A DNA stretch of 64,000 nt from Streptomyces tauricus (GTDB lineage: Bacteria > Actinomycetota > Actinomycetes > Streptomycetales > Streptomycetaceae), in assembly GCF_014650955.1 (NCBI RefSeq), contig NZ_BMVY01000005.1:296865-360864 (forward strand), in the 5' to 3' direction. Positions within the stretch are counted from its first letter, which is position 1; every line of letters starts with the position of its first letter. Position numbers and translations under genes: made by a program. The notes below the pieces were generated by a model. It did no database searches and had not been told where the DNA came from. It was given only the letters and a program-made list of their open reading frames with translations. Of the stretch, positions 45,268 through 52,704 are shown piece after piece.

Positions 45268-46257
45268 TCAGCTGAGGGTGACCTGGCGATTGGTGAGGCC
45301 GCCGCGGGCCCGGCGCTCGTCCGCGGTGAGCGGTGCGTCCGTGGCCAGCGCGGCGGCGAGCCGCTCGGCGAACTCGGACGCGGGCTTCTCGATGTCCTCG
45401 GCCGTGACGCCCGTCGGCAGGTCCCAGACCGGCACGGTCAGGCCGTGAGCACGGAAGGAACCGACCAGACGGGTGCCCTCCCCGAGGCTCGACCGGCCCT
45501 CCGCGTGCAGCCGCGCGAGCGCGTCCAGAAGCTGCTCCTCGGGGTGCGGCATGACCCAGCGCAGGTGGTTCTTGTCGGGGGTCTCGCACCAGTACGCGGC
45601 GTCGACACCGGCGAGCTTCACCGTCGGGATGGCGGCGGCGTTGGCGCGCTCCAGGGAGGCGGTCACCTCCGTTGCGGCGTTCTGCGCGTCCGGAACCCAG
45701 AACTCGAAGCCGGAGTGCACAACTGGCTCGAACGCGCCTTCGGGGTCGAGGAGATCCTGCAGGCGCACTCCGTCGCTCGGGGCGCGGCGGCCCTGTACCG
45801 GAGTACCCGGCTCCGCGGTGAGCGCGCGCTGGAGCGTGTCGGCCAGGTCGCGGCTGATGTCACCGGACGCCGTGTCGTTCTGCAGACCGATGAGGACCGA
45901 ACCGTCCTCGCGGCGCAGGGCCGGCCACGCCATCGGCAGCACCGTCGCGAGGGTGACCGACGGCACGCCCTCCGGAAGGGCTTCCTTCAGGTGCAGCTCG
46001 ACGGTCGCCGCGGGCACCAGCTCGCGCAGCGCGATCCAGTCGCCCTCGCTCGGCAGGCCCTCGAACGGCCGGTGGACCAGCTCGGTCACGGCGTGCGCGG
46101 CGGCGCGTCCGTGACACGCCTTGTAGCGGCGGCCGCTGCCGCAGGGGCAGGGCTCGCGTGCTCCGACAACCGGGACGTGTCCGTCTGCGCCGGCGGCGCG
46201 GGCCCCATCCTGCCGCTGCGGCTGCTTGGCCTTGGTCTGGGGTCGCTTCTTGGCCAT
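45268..46257 (-). CDS. SEC-C zinc-motif protein (DUF5926-like)
   Basis: A 329-aa cytosolic protein. The N terminus is basic (MAKKRPQTKAKQPQRQ) and followed at about 36-50 by the SEC-C zinc finger CPCGSGRRYKACHG, as found at the SecA C terminus. The rest is a conserved actinobacterial domain with no recognised catalytic motif. It might interact with the secretion or translation machinery. ATG 46257. The longer open frame upstream only translates intergenic 9-bp repeats. Confidence 0.75.
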   Translation of the reverse strand: MAKKRPQTKAKQPQRQDGARAAGADGHVPVVGAREPCPCGSGRRYKACHGRAAAHAVTELVHRPFEGLPSEGDWIALRELVPAATVELHLKEALPEGVPSVTLATVLPMAWPALRREDGSVLIGLQNDTASGDISRDLADTLQRALTAEPGTPVQGRRAPSDGVRLQDLLDPEGAFEPVVHSGFEFWVPDAQNAATEVTASLERANAAAIPTVKLAGVDAAYWCETPDKNHLRWVMPHPEEQLLDALARLHAEGRSSLGEGTRLVGSFRAHGLTVPVWDLPTGVTAEDIEKPASEFAERLAAALATDAPLTADERRARGGLTNRQVTLS

Positions 46258-46332
46258 CGTGGATGTCTCCCGGTTACGGCTCGACTTGTACGGGCGCGAG
46301 CCTAGCCGTTCGTACGAGGACCGACGGGACCC

Positions 46333-46341
46333 TGTGGACAA
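46333..46341 (-). promoter_or_regulatory. Single perfect DnaA box
   Basis: TGTGGACAA (reverse of TTGTCCACA) in the gap between the SEC-C gene and the RsbW-like gene. Confidence 0.45.
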
Positions 46342-46418
46342 CGTGCCGGGTCGTAGCCGGAGCGGTGTTTCGGTTCGTCCCGGAACCAGCGCTTCCGTCT
46401 GCTTCGGCCCGGTCGTCG

Positions 46419-46535
46419 GCCCGGTTGTCGGTCCGGTTGGGTCAGTCGGTTCGGTCGGGCCAGTCGGTCCAGCGAGATCAGTGAGTCCAGTCAATCCAGC
46501 CAGTCCAGCCAGCCCAGCCAGTCCGGTCAGTCCAG
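46419..46535 (-). repeat. Nonanucleotide tandem repeat running out of a stop codon
   Basis: About 13 imperfect 9-bp units of CTGGACTGA type, in phase, starting with the last codons (CTG GAC TGA) of the RsbW-like gene and continuing 108 bp downstream. The 269-bp gap 46258-46526 has no gene. Confidence 0.85.
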
Positions 46536-47087
46536 AGCGTCGAAGGCGTCCCCGAAGTCCAGGTCGGATATCGCGGACACCGTGGACGCCGCGGACACGG
46601 CCGGGGCCGTCACCCGCGCGGTGAAGTCGTTGCGCCGGCGTACGGCACAGGCGTCTTTGTGTACGACCACCCACACCGTGACCTCACCGCGGGCGTCGTC
46701 CCTGACGCCCCAGTCGTCAGCCAGCGCCGTGATGATGTTCAGCCCGCGGCCGCCGTGCGCGGTGACCGAGGGCGTGGCCGGAACCGGACGGGTCGGACCA
46801 CCGCCGTCCGTCACCTCGACGGTGAGTCTGCCGGTCGGTTCGACACGCCACGCGGCCCGGACGTCGCCGTCCCCGGCCAAGGCTTCACCCAGGGGCCTGC
46901 CGTGACGGCAGGCGTTGCTCAGTAGTTCGGAAAGGATCAGTACGGCGTCGTCGATGACCGTTTCCGCCACACCGCCGGTGCGCAGTTGATCCCGCATCCG
47001 GTGTCTTGCTTCTCCCACGCCCGCAGGGCCATGGGTTACGGCCATGCTCGACGACGTGGGCACCTCTTGTGCCACCATCAACGCCAC
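46527..47087 (-). CDS. RsbW-like ATP-binding regulator
   Basis: A 186-aa Bergerat-fold protein: N-box ELLSNACRHG, G1 VTDGGGPT and G2 GGRGLNIITALADDW. The C-terminal ~45 residues are hydrophilic with Ala/Val/Ser and end DAFDALD. GTG 47087 is chosen for AAAGGAGG about 8 nt upstream; ATG 47078 is an alternative. No partner sigma factor is adjacent. It is a second RsbW-like gene in the window besides 36548 and fits the large Streptomyces family of anti-sigma/regulatory ATPases. Confidence 0.86.
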   Translation of the reverse strand: MALMVAQEVPTSSSMAVTHGPAGVGEARHRMRDQLRTGGVAETVIDDAVLILSELLSNACRHGRPLGEALAGDGDVRAAWRVEPTGRLTVEVTDGGGPTRPVPATPSVTAHGGRGLNIITALADDWGVRDDARGEVTVWVVVHKDACAVRRRNDFTARVTAPAVSAASTVSAISDLDFGDAFDALD

Positions 47088-47311
47088 CCCCGAGACCTCC
47101 TTTGCCCCACGCCACGGTGTGGATGCCCTCCTGGGATGGACCGGAAACCGGCCAATGCACGTGCAGTGACGCACTCGTAACGATCGAATACGGAACGAGT
47201 GCGCCGGAGCACTCCCTGTAACCGGGTGGCCTGAATTCGACACTGTGGCCGATATCAAACACTCCGTGGGCGGAACGTGTGGGACGTGCGGGGACCGTGG
47301 GAGGAGTGGTT

Positions 47312-48124
47312 TCAGCGCCCCAGCTGGCGCAGCACCGCGCGCGGGCGGTTGGTGATGATGGCGTCGACGCCGAGTCCGAGGCAGAGGTCGACGTCCTCGG
47401 AGTCGTTCACCGTCCACACGTGGACCTGGTGCCCGGCCCGCTTCAGGCGCTCGATGTACGCAGGATGACTGCGCACGATCCGCATGGAGGGGCCGGCGAT
47501 CCGGACTCCCGGGGGCAGCCGTCCGTCGCGCAGCCGGGGCGAGACGAACTGCAGCAGATAGACCGTCGGCATCGTCGGGGACGCCGCGCGGACGCGCTGC
47601 AGGGAGCGCGCCGAGAAGCTCATGACGCGTACCGGCGACTCGGCGGGCGAGGACGGCGCGTCCAGACCGAAGCGCTTCAGGAGGACCAGCAGGCGCTCCT
47701 CGACCTGGCCGGCCCAGCGTGTGGGGTGTTTCGTCTCGATGGCGAGGCGTACGGGCCGGCCGGCGTCCGCCACGAGTTCGAGCAGACGCTCCAGTGTGAG
47801 GACGGACTGCTGCTCCCAGGAGGGGGGCCGCTGCTGCTCCCAGTCGGGCGCCTCGTCGCGGTTCTTCCAGGAGCCGAAGTCCAGGGCGGCGAGATCGGCG
47901 AGCTCCAGGGCGGAGACGGCGCCGCGGCCGTTGGAGGTGCGGTTGACGCGGCGGTCGTGGACGCAGACGAGATGCCCGTCCGCGGTCAGCCGTACATCGC
48001 ACTCAAGGGCGTCGGCCCCGTCCTCGATCGCTTTCTCGTACGCGGCCAGGGTGTGCTCGGGGGCCTCTTCGGAGGCCCCGCGGTGAGCGACGACCTGGGT
48101 CGGGTGCTGTCGTGCGTGGGTCAC
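47312..48124 (-). CDS. Glycerophosphodiester phosphodiesterase
   Basis: A 270-aa cytosolic TIM-barrel enzyme that hydrolyses glycerophosphodiesters to glycerol-3-phosphate and an alcohol. AHRGASEEAPEHTLAAY provides the first catalytic His/Arg and metal Glu; LECDVRLTADGHLVCVHD gives the metal Glu/Asp and the second His; ETKHP is the following conserved strand. GTG 48124 is preferred because the conserved domain begins there; no strong ribosome binding site is seen. The upstream 278 bp are shared with the divergent htrA and include TATATAGG at 48202-48209 on the opposite strand. Confidence 0.88.
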   Translation of the reverse strand: MTHARQHPTQVVAHRGASEEAPEHTLAAYEKAIEDGADALECDVRLTADGHLVCVHDRRVNRTSNGRGAVSALELADLAALDFGSWKNRDEAPDWEQQRPPSWEQQSVLTLERLLELVADAGRPVRLAIETKHPTRWAGQVEERLLVLLKRFGLDAPSSPAESPVRVMSFSARSLQRVRAASPTMPTVYLLQFVSPRLRDGRLPPGVRIAGPSMRIVRSHPAYIERLKRAGHQVHVWTVNDSEDVDLCLGLGVDAIITNRPRAVLRQLGR

Positions 48125-48402
48125 CGCGTCATGGTGCCACCGCGAATGGGTACGCGTGCGGTCGACGGCGCGGGCCATGCAGTGGTTTTGTCAGACCTGT
48201 CCTATATAAATGAAGATCTCGGAGTCACAGGTGCCGCTTATGGCGCCCTGACGTCCCGTGGGAAAAGCTGACGGCATACAAAAGCACATGCACAGCTGAA
48301 TCGTGCCGGTTCCCGAACACGCGTGGCGGAGTCCTGAACACACGCGACCGAACGTGACCGGATGCGAACTTACTGAACAGCCGTGGATCGAGAGGAAGAG
48401 CT

Positions 48403-50019
48403 GTGAGCACCGAGAACGAGGGCACTGCAGTACCCCCGGCCCCGTCTGCACCTCCCGTGCCGGTGGATACTCCCGCTGCTTCCGTGCCCCCGGAGCAGGC
48501 GGTATCGCCGGGAGCGGGTCCCGCGGGCCCCGCGGGCCCTCATGAGGGCACGAACCAGCCTCATGGGCCGGGCTCCTTCCAGGGAGACGCGCCGACGGCC
48601 ACGTTGCCCCCGACGCCTCCCGGGGCGCCCCAGGGCGCCGCGCCGGCTCCGGAGGCAGGCGCCTGGCCGCCTCCGCCCCCGCCGTCGGCCACGCCCGCCT
48701 ACGCGAACGCGGCCGGCTCCGGCCCGTACGCGAGCGGTGGCGAGGGCGGTTCCGGCCCGTACGGGAGCGGGGGTGCAGGCGGTTCCGGTCCCTACGGAGG
48801 CGGCGGCGAAGGCGGCTCCGGCCCTTACGGAGGCGGGGGCGAGAGCAGCTCCGGGGACGTCTGGGGTTCCTCGTACCAGCAGCCCGCTCCCAAGCCGAAG
48901 TCCGGCGGACGCGGTGGCCTGGTCGCCGCGGTCCTGGTGGCCGCGTTGATCGCGGGCGGCGTGGGCGGAGGCATCGGCTACTGGGCGGCCGACCGCAACG
49001 ACGACTCCTCGGGCTCGACGACGGTCTCCTCGTCCGAGAGCGGCGGCGACCTCAAGCGCGACGCGGGCACGGTCGCGAACGTGGCCGCCACGGCGCTGCC
49101 GAGCACGGTCACCATCGAGGCCGAGGGCAGCAACGGCGAGGGCGGCACGGGCACCGGCTTCGTCTTCGACAAGCAGGGCCACATCCTCACCAACAACCAC
49201 GTGGTCGCCGAGGCGGTCGAGAGCGGCAAGCTGTCGGCCACCTTCTCGAACGGCAAGAAGTACGACGCCGAGGTGGTCGGCCACGCTCAGGGTTACGACG
49301 TCGCGGTCATCAAGCTCAAGAACGCGCCGGACAACCTCAAGCCGCTGCCGCTCGGCAACTCGGACAAGATCGCGGTCGGCGACTCGACCATCGCGATCGG
49401 CGCTCCGTTCGGGCTCTCGAACACGGTGACCACGGGCATCATCAGCGCGAAGAACCGCCCGGTCGCCTCCAGCGACGGCAGTTCCAGCAGCAAGGCCTCG
49501 TACATGAGCGCCCTGCAGACCGACGCCTCGATCAACCCGGGCAACTCCGGAGGCCCGCTCCTGGACGCCAAGGGCGCGGTGATCGGCATCAACTCCGCGA
49601 TCCAGTCCACCAGCGGCGGCCTGGGCGGCACGAGCCAGTCCGGTTCCATCGGCCTGGGCTTCGCGATCCCGATCAACCAGGCGAAGAACGTCGCCCAGCA
49701 GCTCATCAAGACCGGCAAGCCCGTCTACCCGGTCATCGGTGCCTCCGTCTCCCTGGAGGAGGGCACGGGCGCGAAGATCACCGAACAGGGCGCCGGCAAC
49801 TCCGACGCGGTCACGCCGAACGGCCCCGCCGCGAAGGCCGGCCTCAAGCCCGGCGACGTCATCACCAAGCTCGACGACCGGGTGATCGACAGCGGCCCGA
49901 CCCTCATCGGCGAGATCTGGACCCACCAGCCCGGCGACACCGTCAAGCTCACCTACACCCGCGACGGCAAGCAGCGGACCGCCGAAGTAACCCTGGGCCA
50001 GCGCGAGGGCGACAGCTGA
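48403..50019 (+). CDS. Membrane-anchored HtrA/DegP-type serine protease
   Basis: A 538-aa protein. Residues 1-160 are Pro/Gly-rich, with a repeat of GSGPYGxGGxGG encoded by about 36-bp units at 48715-48840. One transmembrane helix (about 172-192, GGLVAAVLVAALIAGGVGGGIGYW) anchors an extracellular trypsin-like domain with catalytic His in TNNHVV, Asp in GYDVAVIKL and Ser in NPGNSGGPL, then a C-terminal PDZ domain (about 440-535) with AAKAGLKPGDVI. It is expected to degrade or chaperone misfolded exported proteins. GTG start with GAGGA upstream. tRNA-Ser lies 41 bp downstream. Confidence 0.92.
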   Translation: MSTENEGTAVPPAPSAPPVPVDTPAASVPPEQAVSPGAGPAGPAGPHEGTNQPHGPGSFQGDAPTATLPPTPPGAPQGAAPAPEAGAWPPPPPPSATPAYANAAGSGPYASGGEGGSGPYGSGGAGGSGPYGGGGEGGSGPYGGGGESSSGDVWGSSYQQPAPKPKSGGRGGLVAAVLVAALIAGGVGGGIGYWAADRNDDSSGSTTVSSSESGGDLKRDAGTVANVAATALPSTVTIEAEGSNGEGGTGTGFVFDKQGHILTNNHVVAEAVESGKLSATFSNGKKYDAEVVGHAQGYDVAVIKLKNAPDNLKPLPLGNSDKIAVGDSTIAIGAPFGLSNTVTTGIISAKNRPVASSDGSSSSKASYMSALQTDASINPGNSGGPLLDAKGAVIGINSAIQSTSGGLGGTSQSGSIGLGFAIPINQAKNVAQQLIKTGKPVYPVIGASVSLEEGTGAKITEQGAGNSDAVTPNGPAAKAGLKPGDVITKLDDRVIDSGPTLIGEIWTHQPGDTVKLTYTRDGKQRTAEVTLGQREGDS

Positions 50020-50060
50020 CCGGTTAGTCTTGTCCCCGCGCCGATCTCTCAGCGGCGCGG

Positions 50061-50147
50061 GGTGGGTTGCCCGAGCGGCCTAAGGGAACGGTCTTGAAAA
50101 CCGTCGTCGCAGCGATGTGACCGTGGGTTCAAATCCCACACCCACCG
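50061..50147 (+). tRNA. tRNA-Ser (anticodon UGA)
   Basis: 87-nt class II tRNA. Acceptor arms GGTGGGT/ACCCACC pair fully, discriminator G. The anticodon loop CTTGAAA gives UGA. The D arm, a long variable arm (GTCGCAGCGATGTGAC) and T arm GTGGG-TTCAAAT-CCCAC are present. CCA is not encoded. It reads UCA/UCG/UCU-type serine codons; serS lies elsewhere in this window. Confidence 0.97.
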
Positions 50148-50191
50148 CAGGTGAACGGTCCCTGACCAGGTACATCGGTCGGGGGCCGTTC

Positions 50192-50782
50192 TCATGGGCG
50201 GGCAGCGGAGTTGTGGTGTTCGGGCGGCAGCCGCTTGCGATGGCTTCTGCGGCGGAGGGCGGTGACCAGGACGATGGCGGCGCCGATGCTGATTCCGAGT
50301 ATCGGGAGAAGGGCGGCCAGCAGCAGCCGGCCTCCGAACGTGAGGAAGCCGCCGGGGCCCCCGATCGCGTACTGGGACGGTTCTTGGGAAGTGCAGGTGA
50401 CCTTGTACTCGCCTACCCGGGGCACGTCGATGGCATAGAGCGGGTTCCAGGTCTCGTCGCGGGTGAGGTACACGTCGATTCCCGGATCGGTGAGAACGGG
50501 CTCGCCCGGGCCGGTGATGCCGCACTCCTGGTCGGGTGACGGGCCTCGGTCCCTGATCCAGATCGCCTTCTCGTGGTGCGGGTCGAGCCGCAGGGTGACG
50601 GTGTCGCCGTTCGCGAACTTGTTGCCCGTATCCACCGCTTTGATCGCGTCCTTGAAACGGTGCACTCCGAGGGCAGTACCCGACACGATCAGAACGACGG
50701 TGATCGCCGCCGCCGTCGCATACCAGTGACGGCCGGGGCGGAGTTCGCCCGCCGGTATCCGCGGCGGCGGGAAGGGCTGCAT
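50192..50782 (-). CDS. Membrane protein with two helices, unknown function
   Basis: A 196-aa protein, not recognised. Pro-rich N terminus, one helix at about 24-41 and a second near 150-175, with an extracytoplasmic domain between, containing two Cys (QECGIT, VTCTSQ) that may form a disulphide. The C terminus is basic (RRRSHRKRLPPEHH). ATG 50782 with AGGG 7 nt upstream. A GTG at 50788 is possible. Confidence 0.7.
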   Translation of the reverse strand: MQPFPPPRIPAGELRPGRHWYATAAAITVVLIVSGTALGVHRFKDAIKAVDTGNKFANGDTVTLRLDPHHEKAIWIRDRGPSPDQECGITGPGEPVLTDPGIDVYLTRDETWNPLYAIDVPRVGEYKVTCTSQEPSQYAIGGPGGFLTFGGRLLLAALLPILGISIGAAIVLVTALRRRSHRKRLPPEHHNSAARP

Positions 50783-50805
50783 CGGCACACCCTAGATCGC
50801 CCGCG

Positions 50806-51681
50806 CTACGGGCGGTGGCTCGTCATGCGGGACGCCGACGTGATGGTCGAGCGGGCCTCGCGTTCGGTGAGGCCCGTGCGGACGGCGGCGTCTACCAGGG
50901 CCTCGGTCAGTTGCGGGCCGAAGCCGTTCTCGTAGGCGCGGCAGGCCGCCCAGAACAGGCGGGTGTTGCGCTGCCCCTCGTGCGCGGCGAGGACGAACTG
51001 TACGAGGCCCTGGCCCTGCTGGCTCGGCGTCGCGGTCGTCGGGGTGTGGGGGCGGGGCGGCGGCGTCAGGAGGCGCAGCAGCGACGTCGGGCAGGGGGCG
51101 GGTGGCAGCTGAGCGGTGCCCGGAGCCGTGCTGTAGACGCCGTGTTCGGTACGGGAGCCGGGGCCGACGAGGTAGCCGCCGGCACCGCGGATGTCGATGC
51201 CCGGGGCCAGTCGGCTCGCGGAGTTGGGGACGACGACGTCGGGCGGGCCGCTCAGCCAGAGGTGGCGGCCACCGCTGGGCGTCAGCACGACGACCGTCTC
51301 GGGGATCGTGAACAGGTGGCGCAGCGCCAGTTCACGAAGAGCCGCGGACGAGTCCGTACCCGACTTGGTGTCCAGGTCGATGCCGATCAAGTGGTGGGGG
51401 TCCAGGCCGCAGGCGATGCCGTAGCCGGTGGCCCAGGGGGCGGCGGCGAAGAGCGCGCGTATGCGGCGGGGGTCGGTCGAGGCGTCGTACACACCGTGGC
51501 CGAAGCGGTCGCACTCACCGTGGCAGGGCGGTGCTGCCGGGTCGTCGCGGTGGGGCGAGCGCAGCGCCGGGAGCTTGGTCCGGGACAGCGGGATGACGGC
51601 CAGTCCGCGTTCGGCGGCTGACAGGGCGTGAGCGAGGGCCAGCGTCGTGGCCTGCCGGTCGATGGTGGCCATGCCCTCCAT
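50806..51681 (-). CDS. Bifunctional DNA primase/polymerase (Prim-Pol) domain protein
   Basis: A 291-aa AEP-superfamily protein. The catalytic DxD strand is HLIGIDLDTKSG (metal Asp pair) and the nucleotide-binding motif is SGGRHLWLSGP; both are intact, unlike the Prim-Pol protein at 43427. N-terminal Cys/His segment PPCHGECDRFGHG may bind zinc. A C-terminal helical region (FWAACRAYENGFGPQLTEAL) follows, typical of plasmid- and phage-derived primases. Start ATG 51681 or 51672. No replicase or mobile gene is adjacent. The 420 bp upstream (51682-52101) hold no other gene. Confidence 0.82.
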   Translation of the reverse strand: MEGMATIDRQATTLALAHALSAAERGLAVIPLSRTKLPALRSPHRDDPAAPPCHGECDRFGHGVYDASTDPRRIRALFAAAPWATGYGIACGLDPHHLIGIDLDTKSGTDSSAALRELALRHLFTIPETVVVLTPSGGRHLWLSGPPDVVVPNSASRLAPGIDIRGAGGYLVGPGSRTEHGVYSTAPGTAQLPPAPCPTSLLRLLTPPPRPHTPTTATPSQQGQGLVQFVLAAHEGQRNTRLFWAACRAYENGFGPQLTEALVDAAVRTGLTEREARSTITSASRMTSHRP

Positions 51682-52101
51682 GTTCGTACGGGTGTTCGAA
51701 AAAAGGAAGGGGCCGGGAGGCGTGAGGAGGGGGCAGAGCTGCGGGGGCGGTGCAGGGTCCGGGCTCCGGTGGCCTGCGAGGGGCGCTGTGGAACCGGCCC
51801 GGAGAGATTGGCTGAAAAAGTGACGAAACGCTTCGCCCCTTGCGGTGTATGGGATTGAGCTGCCCGCACTGCCCGCACTGCCCTGAACTGCGGTTTCGGT
51901 GGCGCGAAGGGGGTTTATCGACATGTACTCACGCTTGCGAGCGAATAGCGGCTTCCGGGGTGGTTCGCCGGGGATTCGGTGGGCAATTCTGATCTCGCGA
52001 CGTCGTGAACGACACCGAGGTGGTCGGCCAACTGCCCCGGATCCAGCCGTACTCAGCCGGTCGTGACCGGCCTGTACTTCTCGCTTCCTGGAGGAACAGA
52101 C

Positions 52102-52413
52102 ATGGCAAGCATCCGTACCGCCCGCGTTCTCGCCGCCGCGGCAGCCCTGCCGCTCGCCGCCGCCCTCTTCTCGGGAGTGGCAGCGGCCGACAACGGCTCT
52201 TTCGCGGACAACGGATCGAACGCCGCGGTGGCGACTGTCGGTGGCAGCGGAGTCGGGGGCGACAACTACGGCACCTCGTCCACGACGCAGCAGCAGGCCG
52301 TCGGTTCCGGCGCCTCGAACCAGAGCAACACGGCGCAGGTGAACGGTTCCGCGTTCACGGCCATCGACCAGTCGAACGAGACCGTCGCCGTCAACTTCAC
52401 CCACCTCTGGTGA
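52102..52413 (+). CDS. Small secreted Gln/Asn/Ser-rich protein
   Basis: A 103-aa exported protein: basic start, signal helix ending GVAAA-D (about residue 29), then a mature part of about 74 residues rich in Gly, Ser, Asn, Gln and Thr, with no Cys. Segments TTQQQAVGSGASNQSNTAQVNGSAFTA have the Q-x-G-x-x-N-x-A spacing seen in curli-like amyloid repeats, and the end is aromatic (NFTHLW). GGAGG precedes ATG by 7 nt. Codon use is typical of highly expressed genes. It is followed by a strong hairpin. It could be a surface or matrix protein. Confidence 0.75.
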   Translation: MASIRTARVLAAAAALPLAAALFSGVAAADNGSFADNGSNAAVATVGGSGVGGDNYGTSSTTQQQAVGSGASNQSNTAQVNGSAFTAIDQSNETVAVNFTHLW

Positions 52414-52488
52414 GCCGGCGGCCGCCGGGGACTGGAGACCCCCGACGGCCGTGTGCCTCCTTGGTGGGGTGCTTTGTGGGGTGGTAAC

Positions 52489-52528
52489 ACGTCTGCGCGG
52501 CGATGCTTCGGCATCGCCGCGCAGACGT
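52489..52528 (+). terminator. Strong 18-bp hairpin terminator with UUCG loop
   Basis: ACGTCTGCGCGGCGATGC, loop TTCG, exact complement, then TT. It isolates the small secreted gene from the igr-like operon. Downstream, 52558-52620 is GTGTGTCGA-type 19-bp imperfect repeats. Confidence 0.9.
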
Positions 52529-52650
52529 TTGCGCCTGCACTCCTGCCGTGTGCGGTGAGTGTGTCGAATGCGTTGAGTGTGTCGAGTGCGGCGCGTGTGT
52601 CGACTGCGTCAACTGCGGTGCGCGACCTTGAACCTTGACAGTGGGATGTA

Positions 52651-52667
52651 TCTGACGGACAGTCAGA
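52651..52667. promoter_or_regulatory. Palindrome upstream of the igr-like operon (TetR-type operator?)
   Basis: TCTGACGGACAGTCAGA: 6-bp arms around GGACA, 38 bp before the first gene. TTGACA at 52635-52640 could be the -35 of the promoter, with the palindrome over the -10 to start region. Placement and form are typical of TetR-family repression of acyl-CoA dehydrogenase operons. Confidence 0.6.
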
Positions 52668-52704
52668 AACCCTTGTTCGTACGAGGTCCGGGAGGGCCGT
52701 CGTC

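Noticed and set aside
48370..49926. 518-codon open frame antisense to htrA
   Set aside because: The sense strand encodes a complete protease with catalytic triad; the antisense translation is Arg/Gly/Ala-rich filler.
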